Assembly: GCA_035352635.1 (NCBI GenBank)
Contig: DAOPYA010000027.1
Span: 1 to 47,815 of the forward strand
Length of the DNA stretch: 47,815 nucleotides
DNA from: Rifleibacterium sp035352635
GTDB lineage: Bacteria > Muiribacteriota > Ozemobacteria > Ozemobacterales > Ozemobacteraceae
Reading direction: 5' to 3'
Shown here: piece by piece, positions 1-7,809 of the stretch
How the letters are laid out: the number at the start of each line of letters is the position of its first letter
Position numbering within the stretch: the first letter of the stretch is position 1
Position numbers and translations under genes: made by a program
The notes under the pieces: model-generated
The model's database searches: none
What the model was told of the DNA's origin: nothing
The model's input: the letters and a program-made list of their open reading frames with translations, nothing else

Positions 1-539
1 CAATCCTCCTCTCTGATCGTGCGTTCGGCGGTGCCGACACCTGGGCGACTTCAAGCACTCTCGCTGCCGCAATCAGAAAGCTCGAATGGGATCTGATCAT
101 CTGCGGGCGCCAGGCAATTGACGGCGATACGGCACAGGTCGGGCCGCAGATTGCAGAACACCTGCATATTCCTCATGTCAGCTATGTCAGCGAACTACAG
201 GTCGGGGAAAAAGCCATCGAGGTCAAACGCAAATTCGAAGATGGCTGGCAGCGCCTGCGGGTGCAGTTTCCATGCCTGATTACGACGCTGAAAGAGATGA
301 ACCATGCCAGATACATGTCGATGGCCGGAATCTACGACGCCTACAGGCAGGAAGTTAAAGTTTGGGGCCTCGCCGATATCGACATCGACCAGGCCAATAT
401 CGGGCTGAAAGGTTCGCCCACCAGAGTCAAGGCCTCTTATACCAAAGGCACCCGCTCTGCCGGCAAAGTTTACGAAGTAGACCCGCGCGAAGGTGCACGA
501 ATCATCGTCGAAAGCCTTAAAGAAAAGTTCATCATCTGA
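1..539 (+). CDS. etfB: Electron transfer flavoprotein beta subunit, 3' part (5' end outside window)
   Basis: The frame is open from base 3 to the TGA at 537-539 and gives the last ~178 residues of an EtfB/FixA protein. EtfB pairs with EtfA to carry electrons between flavin dehydrogenases and a quinone or other acceptor, and it holds AMP or a second FAD. Recognisable family stretches are LLSDRAFGGADTWAT, then ICGRQAIDGDTAQVGPQ (the nucleotide-binding loop), and a C-terminal segment with KVWGLADIDID and GLKGSPTRV. etfA follows after 17 nt, so the two form an operon. The N-terminal third is missing, so the subtype (housekeeping or electron-bifurcating) cannot be judged. Confidence 0.94.
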   Translation, partial: ILLSDRAFGGADTWATSSTLAAAIRKLEWDLIICGRQAIDGDTAQVGPQIAEHLHIPHVSYVSELQVGEKAIEVKRKFEDGWQRLRVQFPCLITTLKEMNHARYMSMAGIYDAYRQEVKVWGLADIDIDQANIGLKGSPTRVKASYTKGTRSAGKVYEVDPREGARIIVESLKEKFII

Positions 540-556
540 ACGGCAGGAGAAAAACA

Positions 557-1567
557 ATGAATATATCTGAATATCGTGGTGTGATGGTTTTTGCCGAACA
601 GCGACGCGGTGAGATTCAGAAGGTTGCCTTCGAGCTGCTCGGAGCCGGCCGTGGTATCGCTGACACTCTTCAGGAAAAGCTGATCGCAGTTCTTGCAGGC
701 ACGCATCTTACAGATGCCCAGGCAGCCAGCCTGATTGCCCATGGAGCCGACCGTGTCATACTCGTTGATGATAAACGCCTTGGCGTTTATATGACCGAGC
801 CATTTACCAAAGCCATAACCGCAGTTATCGCCGCCGAAAAACCCGGAATCGTCTTCTTCGGCGCCACAACCATTGGCCGTGATCTGGCCCCAAGAGTTTC
901 GGCACGGCTTAAAACAGGGCTGACCGCAGATTGCACAGCTCTGGCTATCGATGATGCCAGCCGCAACCTGCTGATGACACGCCCGGCTTTCGGCGGCAAT
1001 ATTATGGCGACGATCATCTGCCCCGAACACCGACCGCAGATGTCGACCGTGCGCCCGGGCGTCATGCGACAAATAGAAGCTGATACGACCAGAACCGGTG
1101 AAACGGTAAGGTTTGCCTGCAGAATCGAGCCGGCCGACGTCAATGTCGAAATTCTCGAAGAAGTCGTGCAGAAAGAAGAAAAGAAGAACATCGAAGACGC
1201 TTCAGTTCTTGTCGCTGGTGGCCGTGGCCTCGGAAACCCGGAAAACTTTCAGTCACTGCAGAACCTCGCCGAGATGCTCGGCGGTCAGGTTGCCGCCTCA
1301 CGCGCTGTCGTCGATGCCGGCTGGACAAACCAGGACAAGCAGGTTGGTCAGACGGGCAAAACCGTGCGGCCTGATCTCTACCTTGCCTGCGGAATTTCAG
1401 GCATGATTCAGCACGTCGCCGGCATGGAAGAATCGGGTTTCATAGTGGCTGTTAACAAGAACAAAGACGCCCCGATCTTTGCTTACGCCGACATCGGCAT
1501 CGTTACAGATGTGAACCTGCTGCTGCCCGCGCTGCAGGACGAACTCAACCGCGCCCGTTCCGCCTAA
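557..1567 (+). CDS. etfA: Electron transfer flavoprotein alpha subunit
   Basis: The 336-residue product has the usual EtfA length. The N-terminal ETF domain runs to about residue 190. The C-terminal FAD-binding domain contains VAGGRG, ASRAVVDAGW, GQTGKTVRPDLY, CGISGMIQH and VAVNKNKDAPIF, the loops that hold FAD in this family. The ATG at 557 is preceded by GGCAGGAG at a good distance. It lies directly after etfB and before a strong terminator, so it ends the operon. The partner dehydrogenase is not in the window. Confidence 0.97.
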   Translation: MNISEYRGVMVFAEQRRGEIQKVAFELLGAGRGIADTLQEKLIAVLAGTHLTDAQAASLIAHGADRVILVDDKRLGVYMTEPFTKAITAVIAAEKPGIVFFGATTIGRDLAPRVSARLKTGLTADCTALAIDDASRNLLMTRPAFGGNIMATIICPEHRPQMSTVRPGVMRQIEADTTRTGETVRFACRIEPADVNVEILEEVVQKEEKKNIEDASVLVAGGRGLGNPENFQSLQNLAEMLGGQVAASRAVVDAGWTNQDKQVGQTGKTVRPDLYLACGISGMIQHVAGMEESGFIVAVNKNKDAPIFAYADIGIVTDVNLLLPALQDELNRARSA

Positions 1568-1580
1568 ACTCTTAAACCAG

Positions 1581-1617
1581 CCGGGCCCTCGCAATCATTT
1601 CGGGGGCCCGGTTTTTT
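1581..1617 (+). terminator. Intrinsic terminator of etfBA
   Basis: A perfect 8-bp GC stem (CCGGGCCC at 1581-1588 with GGGCCCGG at 1604-1611) encloses a 15-nt loop and is followed at once by a run of six T. It starts 14 nt after the etfA stop. Confidence 0.88.
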
Positions 1618-1738
1618 ATGGTTGAACAAAAAAAGTTTTATTTCTTTGCCCAAGCGCTCTCAAGCCTCTCTATTCTGAATTTCGCAGCAATACCAACCTT
1701 AAATTTCAGATGTTCGAGGCTTAAGCTGATAAAAGGGA

Positions 1739-1752
1739 AGCAAACGTTTGCT
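1739..1752. promoter_or_regulatory. LacI/GalR (PurR/CcpA)-type operator candidate
   Basis: The sequence AGCAAACGTTTGCT is a perfect 14-bp palindrome with a central CG. It closely matches the core of the PurR box and of other LacI-family operators. It lies 35 bp upstream of the -35 box of the cyclase promoter, where a repressor or activator could act. No LacI-family gene is present in the window, so the regulator is unknown. Confidence 0.5.
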
Positions 1753-1786
1753 ATGCCGATTGGCTGGCCTGAAGCATAAAAATTGG

Positions 1787-1816
1787 TTGGTAGCGCTGCC
1801 GCCCTTCGTTTATAAT
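1787..1816 (+). promoter_or_regulatory. Sigma70-type promoter for the cyclase operon
   Basis: TTGGTA at 1787-1792 and a consensus TATAAT at 1811-1816 are separated by 18 bp. It is the only well-formed promoter between the etf terminator and the TTG start at 1881. Confidence 0.6.
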
Positions 1817-1880
1817 TGAACGGGATGGCCGACAGGCGAGAAACGCAGGTAACAGTTTAGATTGTTAGAGGGTTCCCGGT

Positions 1881-4811
1881 TTGAAAACGATTATAACCCT
1901 TTTTCAGGGGTATTTCAGAAGATTTTTCGGTTTACTGTTTCCGGTTTTAATAACGCTGGGAGTGGTTTTTGCCGCGCTGCATTTTTCTGAAATCAGGCAA
2001 ACGGCCGAGGTTACCCGCAAGCGCAATCTATGGCGCGAGAAGGCCGAAATAACTCTGGCTGCGCTGCGCTCAAATCACACTTTCGCTGGTTTGGTCACCG
2101 AATCAGGCAACCGACTGGCAGCAGAGCTTGAGACTGACTTTGACCAACAGTTCAAGGCTACCACTTTTGTTGAATTGCTCGGCAGGCATTTTGCCGACGG
2201 CTTTTTTGATGACCAGACCCTGGTGTGGTTTTTTAGAGTTGAGAATGGCCTTGTTCGCTCAGATACGGCCCCTGGTCTAACCGGCACCCGCCTTCGCATC
2301 ATGCAGAAGGTGTTTGCCAATCTTCTGGAGTTTTCGAACAACAAAAATATCAGTCAGAACGAAATCAATAGCGGCGAGAAATTTGTTAAAGGCGTCTTTG
2401 GTCTTCATTCGGCGCCCCTTTCGATGGGTCAGCGGCGCGAAGGCAAGTTAACCCCGGTTACTTTCGAGGGTCGCAAGTATTATTTTTACTGGCGACAGTA
2501 TCAGCAGAAAGGTCAAACGGTTGCAGGCACTGCAATGCTTTGGCCGGCGGGCAGAAGCGAAAACATTGAGGGTATTCTCAAGATTTTTGCAGACCGGGTT
2601 TTTGCCGAAACCCAACGGCACCTGGCGGTGGCTTTCATTCCCTCTGAACATCTTAAAACAAGCCTTAATAGGGTTTTTCCAACTCTTGTCTGCCGCAACG
2701 CTGATTACCTGCAGAAATTAAACGAACAGATCAGTCAGCTGCTCTGGGTATCTGACGATAAAGGCAACAGGGTTTATGAAACGAATGACCATCTGTTTCT
2801 CAGGGGCTTTTTGACCGCAGATAATCCCTTCGAGGCCGTCATTTTTGCGCCACGCCCGGCTGAGCTGCAAACCAGTCGCAAGAGCTTTATACCGGTTGCC
2901 GGCCTGGTCGCCTTATTCTGGGGCGGCATCTACCTGCTGTTGTTCGTTAAAAATGGCAGACCAGGCCTGCCGCTTGCTGTTTCGTTCAGGTTACTGTTCT
3001 TTTTTTCAGGGCTGCTGCCAATTTTTATGATGTTGTCGTCGGGTTTCTCACTCATCGATGAGTCGTATAACAATGATATTTTCGAACTGCGTCAGGAAAC
3101 CAGCGCCCGTCTCTACAGCATCAACGAGAAGAGTGACGGCCTGCTGCCCCTTTTTGGGTATCACATTCAGGAGATGTTGAAAAATCCTCGAATCCAGTCT
3201 CTTTTCGCAGACAGCGATGCAAAAGATGTCAGGCGTGCTTTTTTTGCAATGCGCAACAGGCTGCAAAGCCTTGAACTCTCGCTAGATTACCTTTTCGCAT
3301 ATTTTCCGGGTCAGAGTTCTGAAATGGTCGTGGCTGACCAACGCCTCAGGCAAAGCGTCAAAGTTAACATGAACCTGACCGCCCCCGGGGTTTTCAGCAT
3401 CAATCGGGCTTTTTCACAACTGCTGCCGCGGCCCGATATCTCACTCGACGCAGCCCAGAGCAATTTTTATAAAATCATGTCGGGCTTAACCAGCAATTTT
3501 TTAGACGATTCTTTCAACCTTTCGTATGAAAGAGAAAATTTTCTGAAAACCGGTGATCTCGGGCGCGATTATTACTACACGGTCATTCTCAGCAAACAGG
3601 CTAAGATCAGCAGCTATCTCGTTTTTGCCGCCAGTGCCGAAAACCTTTTCCGCAAATTTCTTGCACGCGAACTGAGCGCCCTTAATATAGCTGATTCTCA
3701 CATTTTTCTGATGGCTGAAGAACTTGCCAATGCAGACTTTCAGCTTTTTCCCAGAACTCAAAGTCGCGTCTTAACCAGCCAGATCAACCGCAAAGCCCTA
3801 AACTTTCTCAAGAAGTGCCGCAGCTCCATATTTGAGAAACACATAACCGATCAGAACAACCTGTATCTTTTTTATCCGATGAACAAAATGCCCGGCTACG
3901 CAGGCGGCTGCATCATCTCGCTGGCTGCCGTCAACCGCAGTCGTCACGAAAAACAGCTTCTTCTTGCGGTTATAGCGATTCTTCTCGCCTGCCTGATGTA
4001 TGTCGCTGCCTCTTTTGCAACCGCCCGCCTGCTGGTGCCGCTCGAAAACATTCTCGGCATATTGCAGCGGGTCAGTGCCGGGCATCTCGATCATAAAGTT
4101 ACGGTTGCCCACGGCGATGAACTTGGCCTTTTGGGCAATACGATAAACATGATGCTTGAAGGCTTTAAAGAGAGGCTCAGGCTTGGAAAATTCGTATCAA
4201 CAACCCTGGATCGCAGCCTTTCGGGTGGTCTAAGTCTTGAAGATCTTAAAAAGGCCAGAATTATAAGCGGTACGGTGCTGTTTTCTGATATCAGAAGCTT
4301 CACCACCATGTCTGAGGCTTATCCCCCTGCCGAAATCGCAGAAATGCTGAACGCCCATCTTGAAGCGATGTCAGAGCAGATTCAGCAACTTGGTGGGCAG
4401 ATCGAGCAGTTCATCGGCGATGCCATCGTCGCATTTTTCCCCGACAAGCATGATTCTGACAGCAGATCGCTGGCACTCAAAGCCGCCATAAATGCTCACC
4501 AGGCGCATTTGCAGCTTAATGCCAACCGACAAAATCAGGGCAAGTTTACCTATGCAATTGGCATAGGGCTGCAACATGGCAGAGTAATCGCCGGTTCGCT
4601 GGTAACACCCGAGCGTTACGAGTTTTCGATCATCGGTGCGGCTCGACATGAGGCCGAAGAGTTTGAAGCTTTGAGCAAGCTTGGCTCTCACACCCGCATA
4701 ATCGTTTCGCACGACTTTATCGAAGTTATCGAAGGCGAAAATCTTGTTGAATATTGCCCGTTGGCTGATACCGGCACTTTTGAGCTGCGCGAAAGGACCA
4801 CCAGACCTTGA
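1881..4811 (+). CDS. Membrane class III nucleotide cyclase, C1-like (metal-binding) half, pair 1
   Basis: The 976-residue protein has TM1 at about 14-34, a large extracytoplasmic region, TM2-TM3 at about 337-355 and 370-390, a second extracytoplasmic region, TM4 at about 691-718, a HAMP segment and a class III cyclase domain (about 795-970). The two metal aspartates are present: D803 in FSDIRSF and D847 in FIGDAIVAFF. The purine-specifying Lys is replaced by Q843. The transition-state Asn and Arg are replaced by H923 and E927. It should therefore not be active as a homodimer but could supply the metal side of a heterodimer with the next gene. The start is TTG with AGAGGG 8 nt upstream; an in-frame TAG at 1866 rules out an earlier start. 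Its stop overlaps the next start (TTGA). It is a paralogue of the gene at 7810. Confidence 0.92.
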   Translation: MKTIITLFQGYFRRFFGLLFPVLITLGVVFAALHFSEIRQTAEVTRKRNLWREKAEITLAALRSNHTFAGLVTESGNRLAAELETDFDQQFKATTFVELLGRHFADGFFDDQTLVWFFRVENGLVRSDTAPGLTGTRLRIMQKVFANLLEFSNNKNISQNEINSGEKFVKGVFGLHSAPLSMGQRREGKLTPVTFEGRKYYFYWRQYQQKGQTVAGTAMLWPAGRSENIEGILKIFADRVFAETQRHLAVAFIPSEHLKTSLNRVFPTLVCRNADYLQKLNEQISQLLWVSDDKGNRVYETNDHLFLRGFLTADNPFEAVIFAPRPAELQTSRKSFIPVAGLVALFWGGIYLLLFVKNGRPGLPLAVSFRLLFFFSGLLPIFMMLSSGFSLIDESYNNDIFELRQETSARLYSINEKSDGLLPLFGYHIQEMLKNPRIQSLFADSDAKDVRRAFFAMRNRLQSLELSLDYLFAYFPGQSSEMVVADQRLRQSVKVNMNLTAPGVFSINRAFSQLLPRPDISLDAAQSNFYKIMSGLTSNFLDDSFNLSYERENFLKTGDLGRDYYYTVILSKQAKISSYLVFAASAENLFRKFLARELSALNIADSHIFLMAEELANADFQLFPRTQSRVLTSQINRKALNFLKKCRSSIFEKHITDQNNLYLFYPMNKMPGYAGGCIISLAAVNRSRHEKQLLLAVIAILLACLMYVAASFATARLLVPLENILGILQRVSAGHLDHKVTVAHGDELGLLGNTINMMLEGFKERLRLGKFVSTTLDRSLSGGLSLEDLKKARIISGTVLFSDIRSFTTMSEAYPPAEIAEMLNAHLEAMSEQIQQLGGQIEQFIGDAIVAFFPDKHDSDSRSLALKAAINAHQAHLQLNANRQNQGKFTYAIGIGLQHGRVIAGSLVTPERYEFSIIGAARHEAEEFEALSKLGSHTRIIVSHDFIEVIEGENLVEYCPLADTGTFELRERTTRP

Positions 4812-7705
4812 AGAAATTGCTGATTCTGATTTTTGCCACCCTTGCATTGGCACTGCCTGCCTGGATGCTTCATTTTTCGCTGGTTTCTTCTGTCAGTCAA
4901 TTACAACTCGAACACGAAAAGCAGCTCGAAACAAGGCTTCGCAACGATCTTCAGGCACAGAGCCAGCTGACCGGAACGGTTTTTGAGATATATCAGCATT
5001 TCGCCATGTTCCTGGCACAGATCAATCAATCATACAGCAAGACTGACTGGGCTGAATTTTCAAAATCAGCAGAATGGGCTTTTGACGACTTCATGTCGGT
5101 CACCGCCGGACATTTTTTGCTGCCATTTGAAGCCAGCATCGCCTACCAAAGCGCCGGCGTGCCAGTGCATCTTGCTTACCACGATGGCAAAAAGGTCAAT
5201 GGCAATTCTGTAGTCAGCCTTACCGACGCGATGTGCAACTTTCAAAAATTGCAGAATTCAGAAAAAGAGCCACAAGCCATCAGGCAACTCGCAAAACTGG
5301 TCGTTGAAAATTTGGGTTTTTATTATAATCTTAAGCTTTTACGTGCCGATGCCACTTCCGTCGAGACAAGCCGAACGGTTCTAAGAGAAGGCGGCACCGT
5401 GAAATTGCTGATCACAACACGCTCCCGCCGCGACTTTCTGATGAATACCATTTTCGATCTGACCGGGGCCGGCATCAGGGCCGCCGCCAGAAGAAAAGCA
5501 GCTCGCTGGAACCAGGGAAATTCAGGATTAATCTTCTTTGGCGGTGGCGCACAAATGAAAGCTGTCAGTTCAGTGAGTCTTGCCAGTCAACCGCAACTCG
5601 TCGAGAACGTTGTAAAAATAGCTACTTCTCAAGATTCGCGAGCGACAGTTAAAAAATCAGGCGATCATCTGGTTGTTTTCACACCATTTGACCCGAAGAT
5701 GCCGTGGCAAACAGCCATGGTTGCCACGCTGCCGAAGCCCGAACCGCAACGGGGCATGCAGTGCCTGTTTATTCTGTTCGCGGTAACCGCTTGCTGCGCC
5801 TGGAAACTGCTGATCGACAAATTGGTTTTTGCCAGATCGATCAACCTTTCGCTGCAAAACTTCATTATCATGGTTTTCGTTCTGGTAACCCTGCTCCCTT
5901 TCACGAGCGGCATTTATCTGATGAATGAATATGTGATTGCCAACTTCAAAATTCAGAAGAATCAGGCATCAGAAGCTCTGGCAGCAGACCTCATGGACAT
6001 GGATATATCAACCTTTTCGAAGTTCAGAGATTCGGTCAATCGTGCCAAAGGCCTGAGCTCAATCGAAGCCATCGCCTCGTTTACCGGAATGCCGGCTACC
6101 TCGCCGGTTGGCAGGCTGATGGAAGCAACCATGGAGCGACTGCTGAAACTTAATGGCCAGGCATTGGTTTCAGAAATTTGGCTGGCAGACGCTAACAATG
6201 AACTGGCAGAAGTAACTTATCAGTTGAATATTGCAAAGTATGTTTTCAAAAAAAACCAGGATGGCTTCACCAATGAGGTTTTTACGCCGCGTTTTCGCCA
6301 GTTCTTGCAGAAAGAGACCGGCCAGTCAGCTGTTTCTGCCGCCCAACAGGAACAAATTCAATTTGACGAAATCAAAGGCGAGGTAATCGACAGCATTCTT
6401 CTGCATTTATGCGGAGAAACCACTTATTTTAACCTGCAAAAAGACTTTGGCAGCATTATCAGATTCGATTCGCTGCTCGACAGCAATGCCATAGTAAGTA
6501 TTCCAATAACCTTTCAGGGAAAGGTGAAATACGTTTTTTCTTATGTCTTCGCATCCGCAGAACTTCGCAACCATTTTCCACGGCACCGACTTGCCACCAA
6601 CCCGGGCAAACCTGTCACCATAGTGCTTTATGGCAACAATAACAACATCAACACACAGCCCGAAAACCTGCAGCAGGTTTCAAAGAATCTCCCCGCCCTG
6701 ACCAGCCTGGTCAGGCAATCGTTTCTCACGAGTTCGCGGTTAATGATGCATGACATTAACGCCAGCGGTGCACCTGTATTAGAAGCACTTCCGGCCAGGT
6801 ATTCTGATCACATCATCGGTGGCCAGCGCAATACCAGAAGCCTTGAAAGCATCAGCAGTGAGTTAACCACCAATGCGGCCAGGTATTTCGCCATTCTTGC
6901 CGCGGCTGGCCTGCTGCTCGCGATTCTGACTGCCATGTATTTCATTATTCCCATTCGACAACTCACTGAAGCAACCCGCCTGATCATTGCTGAAGATTAC
7001 AGTATCAGGCTGCACGAAAATCACCCTGATGAGTTCTCTCTTTCAGCGGCATCTTTCAACAAAATGGCTTCGGGCCTGGCTGAGGGCAAATTGTTGCGGC
7101 ATTTCGTTTCTGAAAGTGTTCGCGAGATGAAGACTACACCTGATCTTCTCGCTGAAGGGCAGGCAAGAATCAGCAGCGCCACCATTCTTTTTTCGAGCAT
7201 CAAAAACTTTGCAGATATTCAGAAACAGCTTGATCCCGAGCAGACCTTCGCTCTCATGCAGGCTCATCTTTCTGCAGCAGTCGAGGTTGCCCGGCAGTAT
7301 GGTGGCGAAATCGACAAGATGATCGAAGACAAGGTCATGATCGTTTTTCCGGCAGAGGCAGACGGCATAAAAGCATCTGCCAATGCCGCTCTTAAAGCAG
7401 CAGAGCATATCAGGCTCGCGCTATGGCAGAATTCACATCGCCAGGCTGCCATCGGCATCAATTCAGGCGAACTGGTTACCGGCGTCATGGGAGCCGCCAA
7501 CGTCAGGCTTTCAAAAACCGTGGTTGGCGACACTGTTAACCTGGCGGCCCGTCTGGCGTCACTGGCTGCAGGCCTGCCAGAGGGCGGCACTGTTGTTTCA
7601 GGCGCAACCGTACATCTTGGCGACCAAAATACAACTTTTACCAGATTACCAATCAGCAGCGTCAAAGGCAAAACCCATGCCGTCGAAGCCTTTCTCGCCG
7701 GCTGA
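4808..7705 (+). CDS. Membrane class III nucleotide cyclase, C2-like (catalytic) half, pair 1
   Basis: This 965-residue protein has the same layout as its neighbour: TM1 at the N terminus, TM2-TM3 at about 318-336 and 351-372, TM4 at about 692-714, HAMP, and a cyclase domain at about 788-963. The first metal Asp is lost (S797 in FSSIKNF), and the usual Gly before the second Asp is E840 (D841 kept). The purine-binding K837 and the transition-state N911 and R915 (GDTVNLAARL) are intact, with Thr at the class IIIb position. It carries the C-terminal SSVKGKT motif typical of active cyclases. The start is TTG at 4808, overlapping the previous stop, with AAAGGA upstream. Together with the preceding gene it would complete one active site. 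ATP is the likely substrate because of the Lys/Thr pair, but this is inferred. Confidence 0.92.
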   Translation: MKKLLILIFATLALALPAWMLHFSLVSSVSQLQLEHEKQLETRLRNDLQAQSQLTGTVFEIYQHFAMFLAQINQSYSKTDWAEFSKSAEWAFDDFMSVTAGHFLLPFEASIAYQSAGVPVHLAYHDGKKVNGNSVVSLTDAMCNFQKLQNSEKEPQAIRQLAKLVVENLGFYYNLKLLRADATSVETSRTVLREGGTVKLLITTRSRRDFLMNTIFDLTGAGIRAAARRKAARWNQGNSGLIFFGGGAQMKAVSSVSLASQPQLVENVVKIATSQDSRATVKKSGDHLVVFTPFDPKMPWQTAMVATLPKPEPQRGMQCLFILFAVTACCAWKLLIDKLVFARSINLSLQNFIIMVFVLVTLLPFTSGIYLMNEYVIANFKIQKNQASEALAADLMDMDISTFSKFRDSVNRAKGLSSIEAIASFTGMPATSPVGRLMEATMERLLKLNGQALVSEIWLADANNELAEVTYQLNIAKYVFKKNQDGFTNEVFTPRFRQFLQKETGQSAVSAAQQEQIQFDEIKGEVIDSILLHLCGETTYFNLQKDFGSIIRFDSLLDSNAIVSIPITFQGKVKYVFSYVFASAELRNHFPRHRLATNPGKPVTIVLYGNNNNINTQPENLQQVSKNLPALTSLVRQSFLTSSRLMMHDINASGAPVLEALPARYSDHIIGGQRNTRSLESISSELTTNAARYFAILAAAGLLLAILTAMYFIIPIRQLTEATRLIIAEDYSIRLHENHPDEFSLSAASFNKMASGLAEGKLLRHFVSESVREMKTTPDLLAEGQARISSATILFSSIKNFADIQKQLDPEQTFALMQAHLSAAVEVARQYGGEIDKMIEDKVMIVFPAEADGIKASANAALKAAEHIRLALWQNSHRQAAIGINSGELVTGVMGAANVRLSKTVVGDTVNLAARLASLAAGLPEGGTVVSGATVHLGDQNTTFTRLPISSVKGKTHAVEAFLAG

Positions 7706-7809
7706 AACCTCGCTGTCGGCTTTAATTGGCCGGGTATGACCAGGTTAGATGCAAAATTATGCAGACTGGGTTAAAATCTCAGCAGAATTACCCCGGCGGG
7801 AGGCAAAGC
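7706..7809 (+). other. Spacer between the two cyclase gene pairs
   Basis: About 100 nt separate the stop of the second cyclase from the preferred start of the third. The frame stays open from a TTG at 7726, but I see no ribosome site for it. No terminator is visible, so read-through into the second pair is likely. No clear promoter was found. Confidence 0.5.

Larger units (their letters stand above)
1618..1880. other. Intergenic region between the etf terminator and the cyclase operon
   Basis: No plausible coding frame is seen. The region holds a 14-bp palindrome (1739-1752) and a sigma70-like promoter (1787-1816), both listed separately. A leader of about 60 nt separates the -10 box from the first cyclase start. 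I looked for riboswitch-like conserved blocks in the leader and found none I could name. Confidence 0.7.

Noticed and set aside
470..1072. Long open frame antisense to etfA (200 codons)
   Set aside because: It mirrors a well-supported gene, has no ribosome site and no recognisable family features.
1618..1880. Riboswitch in the cyclase leader, given GCAAACG-like bases
   Set aside because: The other conserved blocks of c-di-GMP riboswitches are missing; the bases are better explained by the palindrome.
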